10,740 nt of DNA, taken from the NCBI GenBank assembly GCA_964544085.1, contig CAZIZT010000014.1:1-10740 (forward strand), in the 5' to 3' direction. The DNA is from CAZIZT01 sp964544085 (GTDB lineage Bacteria > Campylobacterota_A > Desulfurellia > Desulfurellales > Hippeaceae). The position numbers and the translations under genes were made by a program. Below the pieces are notes generated by a model that was not told the origin of the DNA, ran no database searches, and saw only the letters and a program-made list of their open reading frames with translations. Below are positions 1 to 6,702 of the stretch, piece after piece. Each line of letters opens with the position of its first letter. Positions within the stretch are counted from its first letter, which is position 1.

Positions 1-689
1 CTGCAATCCCTTTCCCCGATATGGACCACATTTCCATAGTTGTCTGCTATAACCTGAACCTCTATGTGTCTTGGGTGCTCAATAAAGCGTTCAACGTAGA
101 TATCTTCCCTGCCAAAGGAGACTTTAGCTTCCGTTTTTGCTGTTCTGTACTCATCAAGGAGTTTCTCCGGATCTCTGACAATTCTCATGCCTTTGCCGCC
201 ACCGCCCCAAGCTGCCTTGAGAAGCAGGGGATAACCGACACTATCGGCAACCTTTCTCAACTCTTCTTCTCCTTCAACAGATCCATCGCTGCCGGGTACG
301 GTTGGTACGTCAAATTTTTTCAGGATTGCTTTTACCTGAGATTTGTCTGCGAGTTTTTCCATCGTGGACGCATCGGGACCGATAAAGGTTACTCCCAGCT
401 CAGAGCAGATGCGTGCGAAAGTGGGGTTTTCAGAGAGGAATCCGTATCCTGGATGGACAGCGTCGCAGCCTGAGTGGACTATTGCCTGTGCCACACTGAA
501 AAGATTCAGATAGCTCTCTTTTGCCGGCGCGGGTCCAATACAGATTGCCTCATCTGCAAGCTGCACAGGGATAGACTCCCTGTCTTCGGTTGAGTAGACA
601 ACCACGCTTTTTATGCCCATTTCACGGGCTGCACGGATTATTCTTACGGCTATCTCAGATCTGTTGGCAATAAGGATCTTCTTGAACAT
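1..689 (-). CDS. accC: Biotin carboxylase subunit of acetyl-CoA carboxylase (5' part only)
   Basis: AccC uses ATP and bicarbonate to carboxylate the biotin on AccB, the first half-reaction of malonyl-CoA synthesis. The first 229 residues are visible; the rest of a protein of usually about 445 residues lies beyond base 1. The N-terminal biotin-carboxylase fold opens with MFKKILIANRSEIAVRIIRA, followed by HPGYGFLSEN at about residues 79-88. The ATP-grasp glycine loop GGGGKGMR is at about 162-169, and the window ends inside the conserved ERDC stretch. The ATG lies 2 bases after the accB stop, with a purine-rich AAGAGG upstream inside accB, so the two genes are translationally linked. A related subunit of pyruvate or another biotin-dependent carboxylase is possible, but the adjacent AccB-type carrier argues for acetyl-CoA carboxylase. 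Confidence 0.95.
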   Translation of the reverse strand, partial: MFKKILIANRSEIAVRIIRAAREMGIKSVVVYSTEDRESIPVQLADEAICIGPAPAKESYLNLFSVAQAIVHSGCDAVHPGYGFLSENPTFARICSELGVTFIGPDASTMEKLADKSQVKAILKKFDVPTVPGSDGSVEGEEELRKVADSVGYPLLLKAAWGGGGKGMRIVRDPEKLLDEYRTAKTEAKVSFGREDIYVERFIEHPRHIEVQVIADNYGNVVHIGERDC

Positions 690-691
690 TT

Positions 692-1177
692 TTAACCAAG
701 CCTCTTTACAAGGAATAGCGGTTGATCGTACTCTACCTTTTGACCGTTTTCCACAAGGATCTTCTCGATCCTGCATGGAAATTCGGCTTCCAGCTCGTTC
801 ATAATCTTCATGGCTTCAAGGATGCAGAGGACGTCGCCTTTTTTGACCTCATCTCCCTCTTCAACATAGGGTGGTGATGTAGGAGAGGGCGCTCTATAGA
901 AGGTAGCGACCATTGGCGATCTGATCTCTTCAAGACCTTCTGGTTTCGTCTGCTTTTCTGTCTCCTTCTGCTTTGTCTCGGTGGGTTTTGGAGTTGCCTC
1001 TGCCTGCTGCTGCGGCTGTGTCACAACCACTGGAGTTTGAGGGGCTTGAACAGTTTCTTGAACAAATGCATCCTTTTTCTTCAGGATCAGGTGAACCTCG
1101 TCGTCTCTGTAATCAAACTCGACAAAATCGCTTTCCTGTACGATTTTTATTATTTTCTCTATGGTTTTAACATCCAT
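692..1177 (-). CDS. accB: Biotin carboxyl carrier protein of acetyl-CoA carboxylase
   Basis: This 161-residue protein carries the biotin that shuttles CO2 between biotin carboxylase and the carboxyltransferase. It has the AccB layout: an N-terminal helical/strand segment (about 1-38, with the lead MDVKTIEKIIKIV), a Pro/Gln/Thr/Lys-rich flexible linker (about 40-85), and a C-terminal biotinyl domain (about 86-161). The biotinylation motif EAMKIMNE puts the modified lysine at residue 124. The ACC-type 'thumb' segment APSPTSPPYVEEGD (about 96-109) separates it from lipoyl and other biotinyl domains. The ATG at 1177 was chosen because GGAGG sits 5 bases upstream; an in-frame TTG four codons earlier lies on top of that Shine-Dalgarno. 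The gene commonly found upstream of accB, efp, is absent; an EamA permease is there instead. Confidence 0.95.
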   Translation of the reverse strand: MDVKTIEKIIKIVQESDFVEFDYRDDEVHLILKKKDAFVQETVQAPQTPVVVTQPQQQAEATPKPTETKQKETEKQTKPEGLEEIRSPMVATFYRAPSPTSPPYVEEGDEVKKGDVLCILEAMKIMNELEAEFPCRIEKILVENGQKVEYDQPLFLVKRLG

Positions 1178-1182
1178 ATCAA

Positions 1183-1187
1183 CCTCC
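1183..1187 (-). promoter_or_regulatory. Ribosome binding site of accB
   Basis: GGAGG on the minus strand, 5 bases before the accB ATG. It decides the start: the longer reading from the in-frame TTG at 1189 would place this site inside the coding sequence. Confidence 0.8.
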
Positions 1188-1217
1188 AAACAGCTCAGTT
1201 AGGTTCATAATCTTTAA

Positions 1218-1246
1218 AAAATACCAAAAAGCGCGGCTCTTTTCAA
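1218..1246 (-). promoter_or_regulatory. Candidate sigma70-type promoter for accBC
   Basis: Minus strand TTGAAA (1241-1246), a 17-base spacer, then TATTTT (1218-1223). Predicted start of transcription is near 1211, giving a leader of about 34 bases. It would let accBC be transcribed independently of the upstream permease. Judged by eye only. Confidence 0.4.
1226..1243 (-). terminator. Weak hairpin after the permease gene
   Basis: Minus strand AAAAGAGC-CGC-GCTTTTT-type hairpin a few bases after the permease stop codon: only 3 strong pairs at the core, extended by A-T pairs and one G-T, followed by a T-rich run. It could attenuate read-through into accBC, but it overlaps the candidate accB promoter spacer and may be chance. 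Confidence 0.25.
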
Positions 1247-1249
1247 ATT

Positions 1250-2107
1250 TTACGCACCGGATGATCTTTTTGTTATCTGAATTATGCCTGAGGTGAGTAT
1301 TGCACATCCTCCAGCAACAGACCAGAGGCTTAAGCCCTCCCCAAATACGAGAATACCAAACAACGTTGCAAAGACCACTTCCATGTATGCAAGCACACCG
1401 TATTCCACGGCTTTTAGTTTTGCAATAGCATTAAACATCAGCCCTATACCCAGGAAGCCGCATGTAAAAGCCATTGCAAGTAAACCAACAAACCAGTGAG
1501 CCACCTGTTGTAATCTTATGTGCGGGGCTACCAGGGGCATGAGTGCCAGTGAGCCGATCATGAACTGCAAAAAACCCCTTGTTTTTATGGGAATTGACGG
1601 CTCTATCATTCTGTTGAAGAGTATTAACAATCCGTAGGATAGTCCCGATAGTATACCGTAAAATATGCCAGCTGAGGCAAGATCTATTCTGAAATGAACA
1701 AGGAAGAGTATGCCCACCATGGAGAGCAAAAGACAGCCCAAATCCACAACACCAAATGGTTCTTTAAGAAACAAGAATGCTCCAACAGTTGCAAAGATTG
1801 GACCTGTGTAGAGCAAAAATACCGCTGTGGACATGGATGTGAGCTTTATCGACGCAATATAGAATATCACGTTTGCTGCGAGTGCAAGACCACTAAAAAT
1901 TAGGGGCATGGATGGCTTTACAACAAGTGGCGCACTCTTTGTGACCATTATAAGAACCAACATAAAGAGGGCGGAAAATAGTAGCCTGAAGAAGGTAAGG
2001 ACACCTGCATCGAGATTTATCTGCTTAACGAATATACCGAGCGAACCCATGAATGCCGTAGCCAGTACAGCACTGATGAAACCCTCTATCCTCTGCTTTT
2101 TGCCCAT
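1250..2107 (-). CDS. EamA/DMT-superfamily inner-membrane permease
   Basis: The 285-residue protein has the drug/metabolite transporter layout: two tandem EamA repeats (about 10-137 and 147-278) and roughly ten hydrophobic helices. The end of the first repeat shows the typical TGPIFATVGAFLFLKEPFG (about 101-119) and the second the matching YMEVVFATLFGILVFGE (about 241-257). These proteins export or exchange small metabolites such as amino acids; the sequence does not give the substrate. The ATG at 2107 is the only possible early start, since an in-frame stop lies five codons upstream. There is no Shine-Dalgarno; instead a promoter -10 box sits 6 bases before the ATG, so the mRNA is probably leaderless. 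accB follows 72 bases downstream and may be partly co-transcribed. Confidence 0.88.
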   Translation of the reverse strand: MGKKQRIEGFISAVLATAFMGSLGIFVKQINLDAGVLTFFRLLFSALFMLVLIMVTKSAPLVVKPSMPLIFSGLALAANVIFYIASIKLTSMSTAVFLLYTGPIFATVGAFLFLKEPFGVVDLGCLLLSMVGILFLVHFRIDLASAGIFYGILSGLSYGLLILFNRMIEPSIPIKTRGFLQFMIGSLALMPLVAPHIRLQQVAHWFVGLLAMAFTCGFLGIGLMFNAIAKLKAVEYGVLAYMEVVFATLFGILVFGEGLSLWSVAGGCAILTSGIIQITKRSSGA

Positions 2108-2113
2108 GGCGAG

Positions 2114-2142
2114 ATTGTACGATTATTGGTTTTGAATGGCAA
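2114..2142 (-). promoter_or_regulatory. Strong sigma70-type promoter of the permease, probably leaderless
   Basis: Minus strand TTGCCA (2137-2142), a spacer of exactly 17 bases, then TACAAT (2114-2119); each box differs from consensus by one base. Only ctcgcc separates the -10 box from the ATG at 2107, so transcription is expected to begin at or next to the A of the start codon. The small inverted repeat CAAGC-ctct-GCTTG (2140-2153) overlaps the -35 box and could be an operator. Confidence 0.65.
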
Positions 2143-2161
2143 GCCTCTGCTTGTGCTTGTG

Positions 2162-2178
2162 GAGAAACTGGGTTTCTC
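2162..2178. repeat. Perfect 7-bp inverted repeat between divergent promoters
   Basis: GAGAAAC-tgg-GTTTCTC, fully symmetric with a 3-base centre. It lies immediately upstream of the plus-strand TTGATT box and about 20 bases upstream of the minus-strand -35 box, a position suited to a dimeric regulator controlling one or both divergent units. No regulator gene is in the window. Confidence 0.45.
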
Positions 2179-2208
2179 TTGATTTTTGATTGTCCTGTGC
2201 ATTAATAT
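2179..2208 (+). promoter_or_regulatory. Candidate promoter for the GH57-ROK-pfk operon
   Basis: TTGATT (2179-2184), an 18-base spacer, TAATAT (2203-2208). A start near 2215 would give a leader of about 113 bases that contains the whole hairpin/pseudoknot candidate at 2238-2282. A second TTGATT at 2186-2191 has poorer spacing to any -10 box. Confidence 0.4.
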
Positions 2209-2237
2209 GGTTAAATGTAGGCTTGTGTAGTATCAGG

Positions 2238-2282
2238 CTCCGATCTGAAAACACCATCAGATTTGGAGGCTGTAGGGTGTTT
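2238..2282 (+). promoter_or_regulatory. Structured leader: hairpin with a loop complementary to downstream sequence
   Basis: Stem 1 pairs CTCC-G-ATCTGA (2238-2248) with TCAGAT-TT-GGAG (2257-2268): ten Watson-Crick pairs around a G-T and one bulged base. The 8-base loop AAACACCA holds AAACACC (2249-2255), which is exactly complementary to GGTGTTT at 2276-2282, after a 7-base linker. It can fold as an H-type pseudoknot or as two mutually exclusive helices. It lies between the promoter candidate and the GH57 start, about 45 bases before the ATG. It matches no riboswitch class I can name; function is inferred from position only. Confidence 0.4.
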
Positions 2283-2327
2283 AGGTTTTTGTTTAATCGT
2301 TTTTAAAAAGGAAATGCGAGTGGAAAA

Positions 2328-4292
2328 ATGAAGAGGGTGTACCTTTCTTTTGTCTGGAGTTTGCACCAGCCGTTTTTCACAGATAGCACGGATAAACGCT
2401 ATTACCTGCCAGATGTGTTTTTGAGCGCGATAGGTCATTACTACGACATACTGTTTACAGCAAGTAAGCACGCTGCAAAGTGCACTTACTGTTTGTCTCC
2501 ATCCTTGCTTGTCCAGCTTGAAGAACTTTCCGCAGACCCTGCGAAGGATAGACTACTCTATGTGTTGAGCAAAGAGCCAGCATCGCTTACAGAGAGGGAG
2601 CGTGTATATCTCGTGAATGCGTTGTTTGATGTAAACTATGAAGCTGTTGTTATGCCTTTTACGCGCTACAGGGAGCTCTTCAATACCCGCCTGGGGGGTG
2701 GTGAACTAAGCGATAGGGAGTTATTGGATCTGGAGGTGCTTTTTTTGCTTGCTCATACAGGTGACTACCTGCGAAAGAATGATGATGCTGTAAGATTGCT
2801 GCTGGAGAAACAGGCAGGGTACTCTCAAGATGATAAGGAGATGCTGATCTATCACCTTGGGACTTTTCTTAAAGAGACGCTTGATTTTTACAGAAAGATG
2901 AAGGAGGAAAATCAGGCCTGCATCATAACCACGGCCTTTTATTATCCCGTGTTGCCGTTACTTGAGAATGTGGAAAATGCAAAAGTGGCGCACGATGGGT
3001 TAAAGGTGCCCGCATTGAACACGGACTTTGCTGATGATGGTAAAGCTCAGGTAGATGAGGCTGTGAAGCTTCACAAAAGGGTATTTGGATCACGTCCTCA
3101 TGGATTTTTGCCCCCAGAGGGTGCTCTTAGCAGACGGGCGCTTGAGTGGATCGACGAAGCAGGATTTGTTTATTCTCTGGCGGATGAGAGTAGCTTGCTT
3201 AAGGTAACCGGTTTTGATTTAAGGGAATCGATCTATAAACCCTATGAGTTTAACTCACTAAAGCTTTTATTTGTGGATAGAAAAATCAGTCGGGATGTGG
3301 GTTTCAAATATCCGGGTCTGAGTATTGATCTTGCTGTTGACGATTTCGTTTCCCGTCTGAGGCATATCTACGATGCTTCCAGCTTTGATCCGGTGGTAAC
3401 TGTTGTGGTAGATGCAAAAAGGCTGGGAAACTATCACGGCAATGGCGAAAACGAGTTCTTCGCCAAGCTGTATGATAGGCTTGTGCAACTCGACTGGATC
3501 GATATGGTCACTCCGGATGAGGCAATCCACTCATTCAGTGGCAGTACCTATGTGTTGTCGGATCTTGCGCCTGGAAGCTTTTGCAACGGCAATCTCAATA
3601 GATGGGTTGGGACTTTGCGAAAAAACAGAGCATGGGAGATGCTTGATAGGGCACATATGGATTGCGATACAAACTCCCAGGATGTTAGAAACGAGCTGAT
3701 GATCTCTGAATCGTCTTACTGGTTCAACCACTACGACGATGAAACAAAGGCTACACCTGAATGCAGATACGATGCGTTGTTCAGAAAGCATATTATTAAT
3801 GCATATAGATTCTCTTCTTTAAAGCCACCCTGGAGTGTATTTGAGCCCATATGCAAACCTGCACAGCATGCATTTTTGCTGGAAAGTTCCATTCCTGTGA
3901 TGCCGAGGATTGATGGAAGGTTAACGGGTGCTTTTGAATGGATGGAGGCACTACTGCTTAAGCCCGTACCTGCCCGTATTTTTCACCTGATGAGAACAAC
4001 ATTCGATGAAAAGTTTACCTATATTGCCCTGTTCGGAGAGTTAGATGAGCTGCCATCCGACGCGCAACTTGAGTTCGATTTTCCGCAAAGGAGAATATTT
4101 AACGTACGAGTACCGGCTGAAAATTCCAGCGAAACCTGGTACAGGGTGGCGCGTGACGATTTTATAGAGATTCGTATAACCAGGAAGATCGAGTTTGATT
4201 ACGTGATTTTACGCATCATTAGCGCCGGAAAACCCAGGGAGGAGCTCTTTTTTATCCGTTCGGGAATGCAGATGCCGGAGCTTGAACTATGA
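2328..4292 (+). CDS. GH57 family alpha-glucan-active enzyme (COG1449-like amylase group)
   Basis: The 654-residue protein has no signal peptide, so it probably acts on cytoplasmic alpha-glucan (glycogen or maltodextrin). GH57 motifs appear in order: HQP at 13-15; TTAFYYPVLPLL at about 201-212; the nucleophile region GFLPPEGALS at 259-268 with Glu264; and VVVDAKRLGNYHGNG at about 359-373 with Asp362 as the likely acid/base. The C-terminal half (YLSDLAPGS-type motif near 408-416, YWFNHYDDE at 464-472, then a beta-rich tail) resembles COG1449 proteins annotated as alpha-amylase/alpha-mannosidase. Members vary between amylase, transferase and amylopullulanase activity, so the exact reaction is open. 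Motif IV reads D-A-K where many relatives have D-G-E. The ATG at 2328 is the only in-frame early start; its ribosome site is poor (AAGGA is 15 bases away). First gene of a three-gene operon. Confidence 0.88.
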   Translation: MKRVYLSFVWSLHQPFFTDSTDKRYYLPDVFLSAIGHYYDILFTASKHAAKCTYCLSPSLLVQLEELSADPAKDRLLYVLSKEPASLTERERVYLVNALFDVNYEAVVMPFTRYRELFNTRLGGGELSDRELLDLEVLFLLAHTGDYLRKNDDAVRLLLEKQAGYSQDDKEMLIYHLGTFLKETLDFYRKMKEENQACIITTAFYYPVLPLLENVENAKVAHDGLKVPALNTDFADDGKAQVDEAVKLHKRVFGSRPHGFLPPEGALSRRALEWIDEAGFVYSLADESSLLKVTGFDLRESIYKPYEFNSLKLLFVDRKISRDVGFKYPGLSIDLAVDDFVSRLRHIYDASSFDPVVTVVVDAKRLGNYHGNGENEFFAKLYDRLVQLDWIDMVTPDEAIHSFSGSTYVLSDLAPGSFCNGNLNRWVGTLRKNRAWEMLDRAHMDCDTNSQDVRNELMISESSYWFNHYDDETKATPECRYDALFRKHIINAYRFSSLKPPWSVFEPICKPAQHAFLLESSIPVMPRIDGRLTGAFEWMEALLLKPVPARIFHLMRTTFDEKFTYIALFGELDELPSDAQLEFDFPQRRIFNVRVPAENSSETWYRVARDDFIEIRITRKIEFDYVILRIISAGKPREELFFIRSGMQMPELEL

Positions 4293-5116
4293 TAAGCCTT
4301 TATATGGATGTGGGAGGCACCCATACCCGCTACCAGATTGAGGGTTTAGCCTCTCTGATAAAGGGTATTGTTTCGACTGGTGATATTGATCTTGTTTCGT
4401 TTATCGAAAGCCTTATTGATAGATACGGTGTTTTCCAGCGGATAGGAATCTCATTTGCAGGTCAGGTGGTTGACAATAGGATTGTGTCCAGTCCCAACGT
4501 AAGAGTACCAGAAGAGGATTTGGTTAGGTATTTCGGCTCGAGATACGGTTGTGATGTTAGAATAGAGAACGACCTGAAATGCGCAGCGCTTGCCGAATAT
4601 AATCAAAGAAGAGATGCGCGTATGCTAACTGCACTATTTATAGGAAGCGGTATAGGTTCTGCATCGGTTTACAACGGCGCTCTTCTGCGTGGTAGCAGGA
4701 ATCTTGCAGGTGAGATCGGTCATGTTAGGTTCAAAGAGGCACCGTTTAGATGCGGATGCGGACTTTCAACGTGTGTTGAGCTGTTTAGCTCTGGCACAGC
4801 ATTGAAAAGATGGTTTGACTTTTACTCGGTGGATGAGAAGCCAACGCTGGAGAACCTTAAACGCATCGAGCGAATGCAACCGGTTTTGAATAACTTTTAT
4901 GAGGGGCTATCGCTTGTGGCCAGCGTAATATCAAAATTGCTTGATCCTGATGTTGTAGTATTGGGTGGTGGAGTAATCGAAGCGAATCAGCACCTTGTTG
5001 ACTTTTTACGCGAAGAATTTAACAAGTATTGTTTCTACGGCACAGTTTCAGTGGTGAAGAGCCAGCTGGACGATGCTCCACTGAAGGGAGCGAAACTTCT
5101 GTTTGAGTTTCAATAA
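4289..5116 (+). CDS. ROK-family sugar kinase, probably glucokinase
   Basis: This 275-residue cytoplasmic protein should transfer phosphate from ATP to a hexose, most simply glucose released by the GH57 enzyme encoded just upstream. The phosphate-binding motif DVGGTHTR is at 7-14. The catalytic Asp95 lies in ENDLKCAALAE, and GSGIGS is at 119-124. The sugar/zinc segment GEIGH is at 141-145, followed by CGCGLSTCVE (155-164), giving His145, Cys155, Cys157 and Cys162 as zinc ligands. GGGV near 226-229 is the second nucleotide-binding glycine run. The length is slightly short for the family (about 300). The start overlaps the GH57 stop as ATGA, with GGAG 8 bases before the ATG, so translation is coupled. 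Specificity (glucose, fructose, N-acetylmannosamine) is not fixed by the motifs; glucose is inferred from the neighbours. Confidence 0.9.
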   Translation: MISLYMDVGGTHTRYQIEGLASLIKGIVSTGDIDLVSFIESLIDRYGVFQRIGISFAGQVVDNRIVSSPNVRVPEEDLVRYFGSRYGCDVRIENDLKCAALAEYNQRRDARMLTALFIGSGIGSASVYNGALLRGSRNLAGEIGHVRFKEAPFRCGCGLSTCVELFSSGTALKRWFDFYSVDEKPTLENLKRIERMQPVLNNFYEGLSLVASVISKLLDPDVVVLGGGVIEANQHLVDFLREEFNKYCFYGTVSVVKSQLDDAPLKGAKLLFEFQ

Positions 5117-5144
5117 GCGCTTCGGAGTTTTTAGGGGGTGACTC

Positions 5145-6113
5145 ATGGGGGTTGGCATACTCTGTTCAGGCGGTGATTGTGCTGGCATGAATCCAGCTAT
5201 CAGGAGATTTGTGGATGAGTGTTATGCCCGGGGAGTGGAGCCTTACTTCATCTACGACGGACTTGAGGGCATGATAGACGGAAGGATCAAAAAAGCCTAC
5301 CATACGGATGTTGCCGGTATTATCTACCGCGGCGGTACTATTATCAGATCTTCGCGTTCCAAACGTTTCTATGATGAGGGTTTTAGAAAAAGGGCTTATG
5401 AGAATTTGAAGGCAAATGGCATAGAGGAGCTTGTAGTGCTTGGCGGTGATGGCTCATTTAGGGCTCTAAAGCGCTTTCACGACGAGTTTGGTGTTCGGTT
5501 TGTGGGTGTGCCTTCAACTATAGATAACGATATATTTGCCACCGAATACTGTTTGGGTGTCGATACCGCCCTGAACGTTATCCGTCTTTCTTTAGATAAT
5601 ATTCGAGATACGGCTTCGTCGTTTCGAAGGGCGTTTGTTATCGAGGTTATGGGCAAGGAGTGCGGCTATCTTGCGCTTGTTTCAGCAATAACGAGCGGGG
5701 CTGAGGTCTGTATTGTGCCGGAGCTTGATTATAACCTTGAAGCCCTTGGGGGAAAGCTGAAAAAGGAGCTTGCTGAGGGCAGGAACTACATACTGGCCAT
5801 AGTGGCTGAGGGCACCTCTGCCACTCAGGAGGTTGCAAGCTGGCTTTCCGAAGATGTTGGTATGGATACGCGTGTTACGGTGCTGGGGCACATACAGCGT
5901 GGTGGCAATCCAACGGTTTACGACAGGTTGATGGGTTTTGAGTTTATCCAGCATGGCTTGAGTGCGCTTTTTGATGAGGGAATACCGAATGGTGTTGTGG
6001 TATTTCGTGAGGGTAGGTTCCACATCGAAACAATCGACTATGTGACCTCTCACAAGTATCAAATAAAAGAGGAATTGCTTAACCTTGGACGCAGGATGAC
6101 AGGCGTTCAGTAG
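5145..6113 (+). CDS. pfkA: 6-phosphofructokinase
   Basis: This 322-residue, PfkA-length enzyme converts fructose 6-phosphate to fructose 1,6-bisphosphate. Motifs: SGGDCAGMN at 8-16; GGDGS at 100-104, whose Gly after Asp is the ATP-type signature; PSTIDND at 123-129 with the catalytic Asp127; Arg162; EVMG at 167-170; Glu222 in VAEG; and TRVTVLGHIQRGG at 242-254 with Arg243, His249 and Arg252. From residue 123 on, the numbering coincides with E. coli PfkA. The position equal to E. coli Gly124, usually Lys in pyrophosphate enzymes, is Ser here, so the phosphoryl donor is most likely ATP but not proven. The start has AGGGGGTGA a few bases upstream and lies 28 bases after the ROK gene, as the last gene of the operon. 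It supplies the committed glycolytic step for sugar released by the two preceding enzymes. Confidence 0.93.
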   Translation: MGVGILCSGGDCAGMNPAIRRFVDECYARGVEPYFIYDGLEGMIDGRIKKAYHTDVAGIIYRGGTIIRSSRSKRFYDEGFRKRAYENLKANGIEELVVLGGDGSFRALKRFHDEFGVRFVGVPSTIDNDIFATEYCLGVDTALNVIRLSLDNIRDTASSFRRAFVIEVMGKECGYLALVSAITSGAEVCIVPELDYNLEALGGKLKKELAEGRNYILAIVAEGTSATQEVASWLSEDVGMDTRVTVLGHIQRGGNPTVYDRLMGFEFIQHGLSALFDEGIPNGVVVFREGRFHIETIDYVTSHKYQIKEELLNLGRRMTGVQ

Positions 6114-6130
6114 GGTATCAGTGGAGAAAC

Positions 6131-6156
6131 AAAAAAGAAGGGGGAATGCCCCCCTT
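6131..6156 (-). terminator. Intrinsic terminator of the FKBP gene, between convergent genes
   Basis: On the minus strand AAGGGGG pairs with CCCCCTT (plus-strand arms 6138-6144 and 6150-6156) around a 5-base loop, directly after the FKBP stop codon. It is followed by CTTCTTTTTT toward 6131. The plus-strand side has no T-run, so it serves pfkA less well, though the hairpin may still block convergent read-through. Confidence 0.85.
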
Positions 6157-6157
6157 G

Positions 6158-6580
6158 CTACTTTACAGAGACCACTTCCACGTCAAATATCAGATTCTTG
6201 CCAGCAAGCGGATGGTTGAAATCGACGACAATGTAGTCTTCCCCTACCTCTGTGATTGTGACGGGTACCTCTGCTGTTTCCGTCTGGGCTATAAGCTGCA
6301 TGCCTACCTCTGGTGTTATGTCAGCAGGGAGCTCACTTCTTGGCACTTTTTGGAGTGCCTCAGGATTTCTTTCTCCATAGGCATCCTTGGCTTCAACGAA
6401 TATCTCTTTCTTTTCACCTTCTTCCATGCCTTCTAAGCCTTTTTCAAGGCCAGGTATAAGTCTACCTTCCCCAAACACAAACTCCAGAGGTTCTCTTTCC
6501 TTGGACGAGTCGAAGACCGTTCCGTCTTCCAGCCTTCCTTCGTAGTGGATCTGGACCGTTTTTCCGTTCTCAACCTTCAT
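6158..6580 (-). CDS. SlyD/FkpB-like FKBP-type peptidyl-prolyl isomerase
   Basis: A 140-residue cytoplasmic protein without a signal peptide, acting as prolyl cis-trans isomerase and chaperone. The FKBP half shows VQIHYEGRLEDGTVFDSS (9-26) and the flap-type LIPGLEKGLEGMEEGEKK (41-58). A second 'insert-in-flap' chaperone domain occupies about 66-120, and the chain returns to the FKBP fold with NHPLAGKNLIFDVEVVSV (122-139). This two-domain order is the SlyD/FkpB pattern. The Cys/His-rich metal-binding tail of E. coli SlyD is missing, so nickel delivery is not indicated. AAGGAG lies 8 bases before the ATG. The gene is monocistronic, with its own promoter candidate upstream and terminator directly behind. 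Confidence 0.94.
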   Translation of the reverse strand: MKVENGKTVQIHYEGRLEDGTVFDSSKEREPLEFVFGEGRLIPGLEKGLEGMEEGEKKEIFVEAKDAYGERNPEALQKVPRSELPADITPEVGMQLIAQTETAEVPVTITEVGEDYIVVDFNHPLAGKNLIFDVEVVSVK

Positions 6581-6612
6581 CTAAAAACTCCTTGAAACAA
6601 ATTGGTTTAACC

Positions 6613-6640
6613 CTTGTATCATTATTTGAGAATTAGTCAA
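6613..6640 (-). promoter_or_regulatory. Candidate promoter of the FKBP gene
   Basis: Minus strand TTGACT (6635-6640), a 16-base spacer, TACAAG (6613-6618). The predicted leader is about 25 bases and contains the AAGGAG ribosome site. Confidence 0.45.
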
Positions 6641-6702
6641 GCTTTTTATCTTATTTTTGCTCGTGTTTTCTTAAAAAGATTTGAGGTTTCCCTCCTGCGG
6701 CG

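Noticed and set aside
21..473. Plus-strand open frame of 150 codons
   Set aside because: It lies antisense to accC, whose minus-strand translation matches the family throughout; the plus-strand product has no recognisable domain.
2140..2153. CAAGC-ctct-GCTTG as a stand-alone terminator or operator
   Set aside because: Arms of 5 bases and no T-run; noted only as overlapping the permease -35 box.
5114..5121. AAGCGCTT palindrome at the end of the ROK gene
   Set aside because: An 8-base palindrome overlapping a stop codon, without repeats or spacing that would suggest function.
5682..6062. Minus-strand open frame of 126 codons inside pfkA
   Set aside because: Antisense to strongly conserved pfkA motifs, with no ribosome site or recognisable domain.
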